This document shows positions 52,982 through 61,650 of a stretch of 64,000 nt of DNA, piece by piece. Under the pieces are notes generated by a model. That model was not told where the DNA came from and made no database searches. It saw only the letters and a list, made by a program, of their open reading frames with translations. The position numbers and the translations under genes were made by a program. The stretch comes from DATAUD01 sp036268455 (GTDB taxonomy: Bacteria > Verrucomicrobiota > Verrucomicrobiia > Limisphaerales > Palsa-1400). The stretch covers positions 1 through 64,000 of the forward strand of contig DATAUD010000020.1 of the NCBI GenBank assembly GCA_036268455.1. The letters run 5' to 3'. Every line of letters begins with the position of its first letter. Positions within the stretch are counted from its first letter, which is position 1.

Positions 52982-54049
52982 TCAAAAGCCGTTGACGACA
53001 TCGATCAATTGACGCAGCCGCCCATACTGACGCCGATCAAACCCAAAGGCGATGCGTGGAAGGTCCACAAATTCGTTGTGTTCCCTTTCCTCCGGTGTCG
53101 CCTCGATGATGTGAAATTTTTCGCCGATGATAATGTCCTCGAAATCGTCATTGAGGGATTCAACGGCGGTCGGGGCCGGCGGATGTTTAAGGCGAATGAC
53201 GAGCAAATCCTTAACCATGCGACTGGAATGATAATTGCGATAAAATCGCGTGATGATGCGCACGGCATGGGATGCGTTGTCGGCAATTTGATAGAGGCCC
53301 AGATCATCGGGAGAGATCAGTTGTGCGCGCAGAAGGTGCTCGCGGATGTTTTTGTCCCACGTTTTCCAATAAACCCCGCCGGGACGATCCATCAGCACCA
53401 GCGGCACGAGGCGGCCCTTGCCGGTTTGCATCAACGTCAGCGCCTCGTAGCCTTCGTCCAGCGTTCCAAACCCGCCCGGAAAAAGGACAATGGCGTCGGA
53501 ATGACGAATGAACGTGAGCTTGCGCGTGAAGAAGTATTTAAAGGAAATGAGCTTTTTATCTTTGTCAATAATCGGATTTGCCGACTGCTCCCAAGGCAGT
53601 TGGATGTTGGCTCCAAAACTCATCTCCGGCCCGGCGCCTTCGTGGCCCGCTTGCATAATGCCGGGGCCGGCGCCGGTGATCACCATGTAACCTTCGTGCG
53701 AAATCTTCCGTGCGAATTCCACGGCCTCGAGGTATTCCTGGCGCGTGGGCAGCGTGCGCGCGGACCCAAAAATCGTCACCTTCGGCTTGTCATTCCAGGG
53801 CGCAAAAAGACGAAAGGCATAACGCAATTCCCGCACCGCCGTGCGAATGACTCGGGCGTCGCCGCGCTCCTTGACATCCGTTAGGAGTTTGAGGGCATTC
53901 ATCATGATGTCCTCGACAAGGTCGGTGTTGTATCCCCCGCCCTTGTCCGTGATCAATTCCTGAATGCGACGGCGGAAAACCGCGTCCGCCTGGTTTTTGT
54001 CCGACTTTTCCACAGGTAAAACTATGCCGTTGCGCGGACTGCGCAACAA
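52982..54049 (-). CDS. LOG-family protein (cytokinin riboside 5'-monophosphate phosphoribohydrolase-like)
   Basis: Rossmann-fold nucleotide hydrolase of the LOG/TIGR00730 group. The signature PGGFGTLDEGYEAL is present, with the IFGSARTLP opening strand and ITGAGPGIMQAGHEGA block supplying the phosphate-binding and catalytic surroundings. At 355 residues it is longer than short LOG proteins (~190), with an N-terminal helical extension (residues 1-85) and a C-terminal extension. Family members remove the base from nucleoside monophosphates; the old lysine decarboxylase label is not supported. The start is 46 bases from the divergent ileS start. Confidence 0.85.
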   Translation of the reverse strand: MLRSPRNGIVLPVEKSDKNQADAVFRRRIQELITDKGGGYNTDLVEDIMMNALKLLTDVKERGDARVIRTAVRELRYAFRLFAPWNDKPKVTIFGSARTLPTRQEYLEAVEFARKISHEGYMVITGAGPGIMQAGHEGAGPEMSFGANIQLPWEQSANPIIDKDKKLISFKYFFTRKLTFIRHSDAIVLFPGGFGTLDEGYEALTLMQTGKGRLVPLVLMDRPGGVYWKTWDKNIREHLLRAQLISPDDLGLYQIADNASHAVRIITRFYRNYHSSRMVKDLLVIRLKHPPAPTAVESLNDDFEDIIIGEKFHIIEATPEEREHNEFVDLPRIAFGFDRRQYGRLRQLIDVVNGF

Positions 54050-54095
54050 GCCTTAAACTTTTTGCGGGCCGGGCGGGATTCCGCCACGCCCAATA

Positions 54096-56915
54096 ATGAC
54101 AGACTATAAAGACACTTTGAACCTGCCGCGGACCGGCTTTGCGATGAAAGCCGACCTGGTCGCGCGGGAACCCCAGCGGCTCGCGCAATGGGAAAATCAG
54201 CATCTCTACCAAAAAATCCAGGCCCGGCGCGCCGGGGCGAAGCGGTTCGTCCTGCATGACGGGCCGCCTTTTGCAAACGGCGATGTCCACATCGGGACCG
54301 CCCTGAACAAAATTCTCAAGGACATGATCGTGAGATATCGCAGCAGCCTCGGCGAGGACGCTCCTTACGTTCCGGGGTGGGATTGCCACGGGCTGCCGAT
54401 TGAATTCAAAGTCACGCAGGAGATGAGGAAAGCGGGCCAAACCGCCGCTGACCCTGCGGCGATCCGCTCCGCGTGCGAAGCTTCGGCGCGCAAGTTTATC
54501 GATGTCCAGCGCGCTCAATTCAAGCGCCTGGGCGTGTTGGGCGATTGGGAGAATCCGTATTTGACACTGGATCAGAAATACGAGGCGGACGAATTGCGGC
54601 TGTTCGCCGACGTGGTCGAACGCGGATTGGTGTATCGAGGGAAAAAGCCTGTGTATTGGAGCATTCCCTGCCGCACGGCGCTGGCCGAAGCGGAGGTTGA
54701 ATACCACGACCACACGAGCCAGAGCATTTTTGTGAAATTTCCGGTCGTTGGCGAACCGGGAACGTTTGTCGTCATCTGGACCACGACACCCTGGACGCTT
54801 CCGGCGAACCTCGCTGTCGCGTATAATTCAAAATTCACGTATTCGCTGGCGCGCGTGGGCGGCGAGCAATATTGGATTCTCACTTCGCTCCTGGCTTCAG
54901 TAGCGGAAAAGTGTCATTGGGCGAATTATGAAACCGTTCGAACCGCGACGGGCGGCGAGTTGGCGTCGCTTCGTTACGAACATCCATTTTGCCGCCGCAC
55001 CGGCTCTTTGCTTGCGGGGGACGCCTTTGTGGAAAGCTCCACCGGAACGGGTTTTGTGCACATCGCGCCCGGGCACGGATTGGACGACTATAACCTCGGC
55101 CGCCAGAACGGGCTGCCGATTTATTCGCCGGTCGATGACGACGGCTGTTTCGCGTGGACGAGCGACCTTCCGGAAGACCAGCAAATGCCGCGCGAATTGC
55201 TCGGCAAGTCCATCCTGGAACGTCACGGCAAAAGCGATGCCAACGTCGCCGTCCTCCATGAATTGCGCGCGCGGAACGCCTTGCTGCACGAGGAGAATTA
55301 CCATCACAGTTACCCGTTTTGCTGGCGGAGCAAGACGCCCATTATCTTTCGCGCGATGGACCAATGGTTTATCGGCATGGACCAACCGTTGAACGGCCGG
55401 CCATTCCGCCAAGCCGCGCTTGCCGAAATCGATCGCGTCGCCTGGATTCCCGAATGGGGCGTCAACCGCATCAAGGGCGCGGTTTCGACGCGGCCCGACT
55501 GGTGTATTTCGCGCCAGCGTTCGTGGGGCGTGCCGATTCCGGCGTTTTATGGTCCAAACGGGGAGTCCATTCTCGACCCTCAAATCGTCCGAAATGTCGC
55601 GGACCTGATCGAACAGCATGGATCGAACATTTGGTTTGAAAAATCAGCGGCGGAACTGTGGATCTCTGTCAAACCTAAGACATGGACCGGTCCCGATGCC
55701 GCATCCAAATCGAGCGACACGCTCGATGTCTGGATTGATTCCGGCTCGTCCTCGCGCGCGGTATTGATGCGCCGGCCGGAACTGGCCCCCCAAGCGGATG
55801 TCTATCTTGAAGGCAGCGACCAACATCGCGGCTGGTTTCAATCCTCCCTCTTGCTTTCCCTCGCGGGCAACGGCGCGGCGCCGTTTCGGGCGGTGCTTAC
55901 TCATGGTTTCATGGTGGATGCCGACCGCGAGAAGATTTCCAAGAGCAAGCAAGCGCAGGGCGGCTACGAAAAACCCCAGACCGCCACCGCTTACGTCTCC
56001 AAATATGGCGCGGATGTCGTCCGCCTCTGGGTGGCTTCCCAGGATTACCGAAACGATATTGTTGTCAGCGACGAACGGATCAACAAGGTTGCGGAGACGT
56101 ACCGGCACCTTCGCAACACGTTGCGCTACCAACTCTCGAATCTTTATGATTTTGATCCCGCCAAACACTCCGTCGCACTCGATAAATTAACAGGTATCGA
56201 CCGCTGGATTCTGGCGCAATTTCACAAATTGGAAACCGAAGTCGCCGCGGCGTATGAACGTTACGAATTCCATGTCGTTTATCAAAAGGCCAGCCAATTC
56301 GCGACGGTCGAACTCTCGGCGATTTACCACGATCTGGTCAAAGACCGTCTTTACACCCACGCCGCGAATTCGCCATTGCGCCGCTCCACGCAGACCGCCC
56401 TTTATCGGATGATTCGCGGCCTGTGTGGAATGCTCTCCCCTATTCTCGCCTTCACGACGGACGAAGCGTGGGAACAAATTCCGGGAGTGGAAACGCCTTC
56501 GGTGCACATGGCGATTTGGGAGCGCCTTGCGTTTGAATTGCCGAAAGAGGAATCGGAAAAATGGGAGAAATTGTTCCAACTCCGACAGGCGGTTCTGCTT
56601 CAATTGGAGAAGGAACGGCAGGCGAAAAATATCGGCAAAGCCTTGGACGCCAAAGTGATGGTCACATGCCCCGCTAAAGCTTTCGGCATTTTTGCCGATA
56701 AGGATAAAGAAGTGTTGCGAGAGCTTTTAAACGTGTCCCAGGTAACCGTCAAAGATCAGCCGGATGCGGCGGAAGTGGCCGTCGAAGTCGCCCGGGCGGA
56801 AGGCCAGAAATGCGAGCGTTGCTGGCATTGGGAACTGGATGTCGGCGCTGATGCCGGCCAGCCGGCGATTTGTGGCCGTTGCGCCGCCGCCGTGCGCGAA
56901 GTGTCAATGAGTTAA
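54096..56915 (+). CDS. ileS: Isoleucyl-tRNA synthetase
   Basis: Class I aminoacyl-tRNA synthetase charging tRNA-Ile. The first signature is GDVHIGTALNKILKD (H65-IG-T68, so the HIGH box reads HIGT), then YVPGWDCHGLPIEFKV. The editing (CP1) domain lies around residues 200-400 (WTTTPWTLPANLAV, GTGFVHIAPGHGLDDY). The second signature is KISKS (from K613, in place of KMSKS). An anticodon-binding domain follows, and a C-terminal zinc ribbon (CERCWHW... CGRC) closes the protein. At 939 residues it is a complete bacterial-type IleS. Its stop TAA overlaps the ATG of the downstream hybrid kinase by one base. Confidence 0.95.
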   Translation: MTDYKDTLNLPRTGFAMKADLVAREPQRLAQWENQHLYQKIQARRAGAKRFVLHDGPPFANGDVHIGTALNKILKDMIVRYRSSLGEDAPYVPGWDCHGLPIEFKVTQEMRKAGQTAADPAAIRSACEASARKFIDVQRAQFKRLGVLGDWENPYLTLDQKYEADELRLFADVVERGLVYRGKKPVYWSIPCRTALAEAEVEYHDHTSQSIFVKFPVVGEPGTFVVIWTTTPWTLPANLAVAYNSKFTYSLARVGGEQYWILTSLLASVAEKCHWANYETVRTATGGELASLRYEHPFCRRTGSLLAGDAFVESSTGTGFVHIAPGHGLDDYNLGRQNGLPIYSPVDDDGCFAWTSDLPEDQQMPRELLGKSILERHGKSDANVAVLHELRARNALLHEENYHHSYPFCWRSKTPIIFRAMDQWFIGMDQPLNGRPFRQAALAEIDRVAWIPEWGVNRIKGAVSTRPDWCISRQRSWGVPIPAFYGPNGESILDPQIVRNVADLIEQHGSNIWFEKSAAELWISVKPKTWTGPDAASKSSDTLDVWIDSGSSSRAVLMRRPELAPQADVYLEGSDQHRGWFQSSLLLSLAGNGAAPFRAVLTHGFMVDADREKISKSKQAQGGYEKPQTATAYVSKYGADVVRLWVASQDYRNDIVVSDERINKVAETYRHLRNTLRYQLSNLYDFDPAKHSVALDKLTGIDRWILAQFHKLETEVAAAYERYEFHVVYQKASQFATVELSAIYHDLVKDRLYTHAANSPLRRSTQTALYRMIRGLCGMLSPILAFTTDEAWEQIPGVETPSVHMAIWERLAFELPKEESEKWEKLFQLRQAVLLQLEKERQAKNIGKALDAKVMVTCPAKAFGIFADKDKEVLRELLNVSQVTVKDQPDAAEVAVEVARAEGQKCERCWHWELDVGADAGQPAICGRCAAAVREVSMS

Positions 56916-59704
56916 TGAAGCGCCCCCATTTTAGCACGCCAGTTTGCGCGATGTTGCTCGCCGCTGCTTATTTGATCGGCGGAATGCTGGGCAACGCCTC
57001 TTCATTTATGAAAGGCGAAATCTCCCTGGTTTGGCCTCCGGCGGGAATCGCCTTGGCCGCGGTTCTGCTTTTCGGCTATCGCATCTGGTGGGGTGTTGCG
57101 GTTGGCGCTTTGGTTTTCACCTTTACGCGCGGCTCGCCGTTCGGTTTCTTCACCGTCGCCACCGCCATTGGAAATACCGTCGGCGCTGTTCTGTGCGCTT
57201 ATCTTTTGGAACGGTTCGTCCAATTCGAAAATGCGATGGAACGGGTCAAACACGCCACAGGGTTCATCCTTTTTGCCTGTGTGCTGGGCACGACGGTCAA
57301 CGCTCTTTTTAATGTTATCGGGCTTTGCTACAGCGGGAAATTGCCGTGGGATGACCTTTTTTCCGACGCTGTGATCTGGTGGGTGCCCAATGCCATGGGC
57401 GTCCTGGTTGTCACTCCCATCATTCTGGCATGGTTGTCGCCAGGAACCTTGCGCCCGCATCGCAGAAGCATCGTGGAAGCCGTCTGTTGCGCCATCGGTT
57501 TGGTCGTCGGCACTGACCTCTCGTTTAACTCCTGGTTTGTAAACGGCGTTGATAGCTATCCGCTGGCGTATTTGCCTTATCCATTCCTGGTTTGGGCTGC
57601 TTTGCGATTTGGACAGCGCGGCGCGACGACCGGCACTCTCGTCGTCGCCGGCTGGTCGATTTACGAACTGCTGCATCGCCGCGGTCCTTTTTGGGCCGGC
57701 AACGATCAAACCAGTTTGATGCTCATTGGCTGTTATATTGGCGTCGTCGCGGTTAGCAATCTTCTTTTGGCGGCCACGGCTGTCGAACGCGAAATCGCCG
57801 TCCGCGACACAGTGGAAAGCGAAAAACGTTATCGGGCGGTCGTCGAAGACCAAACGGATTTGATCTGCCGGTTTCGCCCTGATGGCAACCTCTTGTTCGT
57901 CAATCAGGCCTATTGCCGTTTTCACGGAAAGACCCGCGGCCAATTGATCGGCTCCAATTTTTTCCCCACTTTGACCGAGCAGGACCGAGAGATTCCCCTG
58001 CGCCAATTCTCCCGGCTCACTCCCGAAGAACCCGTTCAGGCCTACGACAATAAACTCCAGATCGGCGACGGCAAACTGGTCTGGCAGCAATGCACCGTCC
58101 GGGCTTTGTTTGATGAGAGCGGGCAGATTACGGAATTCCAGGCGGTGATCCAGGACATCACGCGACGGAAGGAATCCGAAGAGGCGTTGCGGCTTGGCGA
58201 GGAGCGTTTTCGCGGTATTCTCTACAGCGTCGTCGATGGCGTTATTGTGCTTGACTCTACCGGCGCCATAACCCTTTTCAATCCCGCGGCCGAGCGCGTT
58301 TTTGGCTATCCCGCCACTCAGGTCATCAACCGCTCCTTCCGCGAATTGCTCCAGTCCGACCACTGGGCCAATTACGACGATTACCTCGCCCAGCACCTTG
58401 GTGAGAATCCGCCCAAGGTGATTGAAGTCGGCGGCATTGGGGCCGATGGCGCTCTGCTTCCCATTGATCTCGCTGTCAGCCAGGTTGTCCGCGGCGGCGC
58501 GCCAATGCTGATTGTCGTGGTCCGCGACATTTCCAAGCGCAAGAAACTGGAGGAGCAATATCGTCAATCACAAAAAATGGAGGCGGTGGGACGGCTTGCG
58601 GGAGGCATCGCGCATGATTTCAACAATTTGATGCAGGCGATTCTCGGTTACAGCAATCTGCTCGACCGCCGCCTCGCCCCGGGCGATCCAAATCATGAAA
58701 CGGTGGATCAAATCCAGAAATCGCTCGCCCATGCCACTTCATTGACGCGGCAATTGCTGGCGTTCAGCCGCAAGCAAGTCCTGAAATCCAAACCGCTGGC
58801 GCTGAACAAAGTGGTTGGCGAAATGCACGATTTGTTGCAGCGCGTCCTCGGCGAAACCATTCATCTGGAAATTAATTTGGCCGAACCCGTCCCATGGATT
58901 CGCGCGGATGCCGGCCAGATGGAGCAAGTGATCCTCAACCTCGCCATCAACGCGCGCGACGCGATGCCCCAGGGCGGCACTCTCGGCATCGAAACCGCCA
59001 ACGTCACCTTCACGGAACCCAAAGCCTTCTCATCCGGCCACCTGCCGCCCGGCTCCTACGCCCTGCTCCGTATTTCAGACACCGGTTGCGGCATGAGCCT
59101 GGAAGTTCAGGCGCACTTATTCGAGCCGTTCTTTACCACCAAGGAAAGCGGCAAGGGCACAGGGCTGGGGTTGTCCAACGTTTACGGCGTTGTCAAACAA
59201 AGCGGCGGCGACGTTTCCGTGACCACCGCCGTCGGCCTCGGCACCACCTTTCATATTTATCTCCCGCGCTTCGACGCTCTGTCCGACGAAGAGGAATCCA
59301 CCCATCTCAAACCCGCGCATGGCGGGGGCAACGAGACGGTCCTCCTGGTGGAAGATGAGGAACTGGTTCGCATGATGCTTGTGGAAGTTTTGAAAGCCGC
59401 CGGCTACGCGGTTCTGGATGCCCGGCACGGCGAGGATGCCCTTTCTTTGGCCGCGCAATTCCGCAACCCAATTCACCTGCTCGTAACCGACATGACCATG
59501 CCGGGGTTCAGCGGATCGGAACTGGCCCGCCGCCTGGGTGAAAAACGCCCAACCATGCGCGTGCTCTTCATTTCCGGTTACACCGACCAGGAAACGTCGC
59601 AATGGGGCAAATTCGGAAAACCGGTCCACTTTCTCCAGAAACCGTTTCATCCGGACGCGTTCCTCAGCAAGACACGCCAGATTCTGGACCACGCGCAGGC
59701 ATGA
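56915..59704 (+). CDS. MASE1-PAS-PAS hybrid histidine kinase with C-terminal receiver
   Basis: Membrane sensor kinase of 929 residues. Residues ~10-290 are a MASE1 domain of about eight hydrophobic helices (SLVWPPAGIALAAVLLFG is its typical second segment). Two PAS domains follow (RYRAVVEDQTDLICRFRPDG; RFRGILYSVVDGVIVLDSTG), then HisKA with H567 (GGIAHDFNNLMQAILG), HATPase_c (NLAINARDAM, DTGCGM, GTGLGLSNV), and a receiver with D859 (LLVTDMTMPGFSG). The start shares a base with the ileS stop (TAATG), and its own TGA overlaps the ATG of the ArdC-like gene (ATGA, 59701-59704). The chain suggests co-translation with both neighbours. Signal unknown. Confidence 0.9.
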   Translation: MKRPHFSTPVCAMLLAAAYLIGGMLGNASSFMKGEISLVWPPAGIALAAVLLFGYRIWWGVAVGALVFTFTRGSPFGFFTVATAIGNTVGAVLCAYLLERFVQFENAMERVKHATGFILFACVLGTTVNALFNVIGLCYSGKLPWDDLFSDAVIWWVPNAMGVLVVTPIILAWLSPGTLRPHRRSIVEAVCCAIGLVVGTDLSFNSWFVNGVDSYPLAYLPYPFLVWAALRFGQRGATTGTLVVAGWSIYELLHRRGPFWAGNDQTSLMLIGCYIGVVAVSNLLLAATAVEREIAVRDTVESEKRYRAVVEDQTDLICRFRPDGNLLFVNQAYCRFHGKTRGQLIGSNFFPTLTEQDREIPLRQFSRLTPEEPVQAYDNKLQIGDGKLVWQQCTVRALFDESGQITEFQAVIQDITRRKESEEALRLGEERFRGILYSVVDGVIVLDSTGAITLFNPAAERVFGYPATQVINRSFRELLQSDHWANYDDYLAQHLGENPPKVIEVGGIGADGALLPIDLAVSQVVRGGAPMLIVVVRDISKRKKLEEQYRQSQKMEAVGRLAGGIAHDFNNLMQAILGYSNLLDRRLAPGDPNHETVDQIQKSLAHATSLTRQLLAFSRKQVLKSKPLALNKVVGEMHDLLQRVLGETIHLEINLAEPVPWIRADAGQMEQVILNLAINARDAMPQGGTLGIETANVTFTEPKAFSSGHLPPGSYALLRISDTGCGMSLEVQAHLFEPFFTTKESGKGTGLGLSNVYGVVKQSGGDVSVTTAVGLGTTFHIYLPRFDALSDEEESTHLKPAHGGGNETVLLVEDEELVRMMLVEVLKAAGYAVLDARHGEDALSLAAQFRNPIHLLVTDMTMPGFSGSELARRLGEKRPTMRVLFISGYTDQETSQWGKFGKPVHFLQKPFHPDAFLSKTRQILDHAQA

Positions 59705-60753
59705 TCCGGGAACAGGCCAGGGAATTTGTCTTGAAGTGGATTCGCGCGCGTCAAGGCTCCGCGGCCGAATTGATCCGCGCAATCCAGGACGAGATTGGCT
59801 GGCCCGCCCGCCATGTTTTATCCGGCATCCTGGACGAATTGCGCGGCAGCCGCGAATTGCCTGACGCCGGGCGGAAATATCTTCGCCACACGTTGTCCGG
59901 CGGCGAGGTTGTCGAGGCGATGGCCGAAGGCGCGAAACCCGATCAGGAACATCAATCCTCGCTCGACGAACTTTTTGGCCGCAGCCGTCGTTTTCGCCGC
60001 TCGAGAAAATTCGCGGAAGCGGTCGAATTTGTCGCGAAATTTCGAGAATATTCGCCTTTTAACAACATGCTGGCCTATTTGCAGAACCCAATGGCCACCT
60101 ACTTTGCCACCGCCCGCCACTGGCACAAGACGTTTGGCCGGTCTGTCAAGGAAGACGTCCGCGGCATGATCCTTCTGGCGCCTCGCACCCCAGTTTTGCT
60201 CTTGTATGACATCGCGGATACCGAAGGCCCGCCGTTGCCCGACAAGCTGCGCGTTTTCACCGAAACTCCGGGACGCTTCAACCCCGCGATACTCGACCGC
60301 ACCATTAAGAACGCCGAACGCGATCGCATCCGCGTTGAGCGCAAACCGATGGGACAATTACGCGGCGGATTTGCCACAACGCGCGTCAACAATGCCGCCT
60401 GGAAGATGCGAATTGGACTGCGCGAAGAACTCGACGCGGCATCCGCTTATTCGGTGCTCTGCCACGAATTGGCGCATATTTATCTCGGCCACGTCGGGGC
60501 CGATTGCGAAGGCTGGTGGCCGTACCGAACCAATTTGACCGAAGCCGTCACCGAAATCGAAGCCGAATCCGTCGCCTATATTGTTTGCCGGCGCGCCGGC
60601 CTGGAAACCCGCTCCGTCGAGTATTTGTCCAGCTATGTGGAGGATAATTCGGACATTGACGCCATCAGTCTCGACCTGGTCAGCCGCGCCGCCGGCCGGA
60701 TTGAAGAGATGGGCCGCCGTCTGATGCCCCCGCGAGAATCCGTTGCGAAATAG
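59701..60753 (+). CDS. ArdC-like / ImmA-IrrE-type zinc metallopeptidase
   Basis: A 350-residue protein with a winged-helix-like N-terminus (residues 1-65, FVLKWIRARQGSAAELIRAI). An ArdC-type N-terminal (ssDNA-binding-like) domain follows, with the diagnostic run FREYSPFNNMLAYLQNP, ARHWHKTFGRSVKEDVRGMILLAP. A zincin domain has CHELAHIYLGH (H255, E256, H259) and a downstream TEIEAESVAYIV that likely holds the third ligand. ArdC proteins block restriction on incoming plasmids. ImmA/IrrE enzymes cleave repressors after DNA damage. The start ATG overlaps the hybrid kinase TGA; the frame upstream to 59602 is not used. It precedes a small basic protein and an NTase-fold protein, a cassette I do not recognise as a described system. 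Confidence 0.75.
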   Translation: MIREQAREFVLKWIRARQGSAAELIRAIQDEIGWPARHVLSGILDELRGSRELPDAGRKYLRHTLSGGEVVEAMAEGAKPDQEHQSSLDELFGRSRRFRRSRKFAEAVEFVAKFREYSPFNNMLAYLQNPMATYFATARHWHKTFGRSVKEDVRGMILLAPRTPVLLLYDIADTEGPPLPDKLRVFTETPGRFNPAILDRTIKNAERDRIRVERKPMGQLRGGFATTRVNNAAWKMRIGLREELDAASAYSVLCHELAHIYLGHVGADCEGWWPYRTNLTEAVTEIEAESVAYIVCRRAGLETRSVEYLSSYVEDNSDIDAISLDLVSRAAGRIEEMGRRLMPPRESVAK

Positions 60754-60779
60754 CAAAACGCGGGATACTCTTTTCGGGA

Positions 60780-61013
60780 ATGAGAGAAGTTAGAGCAAAA
60801 GCGGATCGGTCGTGGCGCAAGTCGCGCATCGCCGCGCGCCTTTTGCTTCGCAAAGAAGCTCGCTCTTTGCGCCCCGGCGAACGGGAATTGGCGCGCCGCC
60901 TCAGCCTCGACCCGGAGGTGACCAACCGCCTAATTCAGCAAGCGCTGTATTATCTGGGCATCGGCCCCCGCAAACATGCCTTCGACCAAAAACTGGTGGG
61001 TCGGCGAGATTGA
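60780..61013 (+). CDS. Small basic protein, unknown family
   Basis: A 77-residue protein, strongly basic at the N-terminus (VRAKADRSWRKSRIAARLLLRKEAR), followed by helices with a possible DNA-binding pattern (ARRLSLDPEVTNRLIQQALYYLGI). It starts 26 bases after the ArdC-like gene and overlaps the NTase-like gene by 38 bases. It may be an antitoxin-like or DNA-binding partner of one of its neighbours, but no family is recognised. Operon position and frame support a real gene. Confidence 0.5.
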   Translation: MREVRAKADRSWRKSRIAARLLLRKEARSLRPGERELARRLSLDPEVTNRLIQQALYYLGIGPRKHAFDQKLVGRRD

Positions 61014-61647
61014 CTGGTCCACCCCGGCCGGTCGCGTGCTTGACAAATTTCTGGCGTCACTGCCGCCGGACCGCCCTTTTTGCGTCACCATTTACGGTTC
61101 CGCGCCATTGCAACTCAGCCTCGATCCTCAATTAATGAGCGCGGATGTGGATGTGTTTTCGGACGACGACGAAGATTTGTCCGCCTTCGTCGCCGCCGCG
61201 AAGCTCGATAAGTTGCACGGCAGCGTATATGTCGAACCGGGATTTGAGTTGAGTTTTCCCACCAGCCCGAAATGGCGTCAGCGAGCAAGGACTGTGCGCC
61301 GTGGCAACGTAACTCTCACCGTTCCTCATCCTTTGGACATTTTGATCGCAAAACTCCACCGGCTTGACGCCAAGGACGTGAAAGCATTCGAGCGCGTCAT
61401 CGAATTGACGGGCCATCCAACCGCCGAGGAATTCAAGCTGGAACTGGAAAACGCCGTGGATTTGTTTCGTCCCGCATTTGACGAAGATTCTCCAAATCAT
61501 TTCCCGGAAAACACCCGCCGATTATGGCGCGAGATTTTCCACGCGGATATTCACGTTCGCCGCGACATTATCGAGCCGGCAATCTCGCGTCGAAATTACG
61601 GGTTCGGCGAAACGCCGCCGGACTATAAGTCCAGTCTCGGCCGGTAG
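60976..61647 (+). CDS. Nucleotidyltransferase-fold protein (DUF6036/AbiEii-like)
   Basis: A 223-residue protein with the minimal NTase pattern: YGSAPLQLSLD (the GS motif) followed by MSADVDVFSDD with D57 and D59 as the likely metal-binding pair. A later PHPLDILIAKLHRLDAKDVKAFERVIEL segment is typical of AbiEii/DUF6036-type toxin-like NTases. Those enzymes can add nucleotides to tRNA or proteins in phage-defence toxin-antitoxin systems. Here the partner would be the overlapping 77-residue protein or the ArdC-like protease. The C-terminus ends 3 bases from the convergent dprA stop. The substrate is unknown. Confidence 0.65.
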   Translation: MPSTKNWWVGEIDWSTPAGRVLDKFLASLPPDRPFCVTIYGSAPLQLSLDPQLMSADVDVFSDDDEDLSAFVAAAKLDKLHGSVYVEPGFELSFPTSPKWRQRARTVRRGNVTLTVPHPLDILIAKLHRLDAKDVKAFERVIELTGHPTAEEFKLELENAVDLFRPAFDEDSPNHFPENTRRLWREIFHADIHVRRDIIEPAISRRNYGFGETPPDYKSSLGR

Positions 61648-61650
61648 CGG

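Noticed and set aside
57002..58567. 521-codon minus-strand open frame
   Set aside because: Antisense to the MASE1-PAS kinase; no family resemblance.
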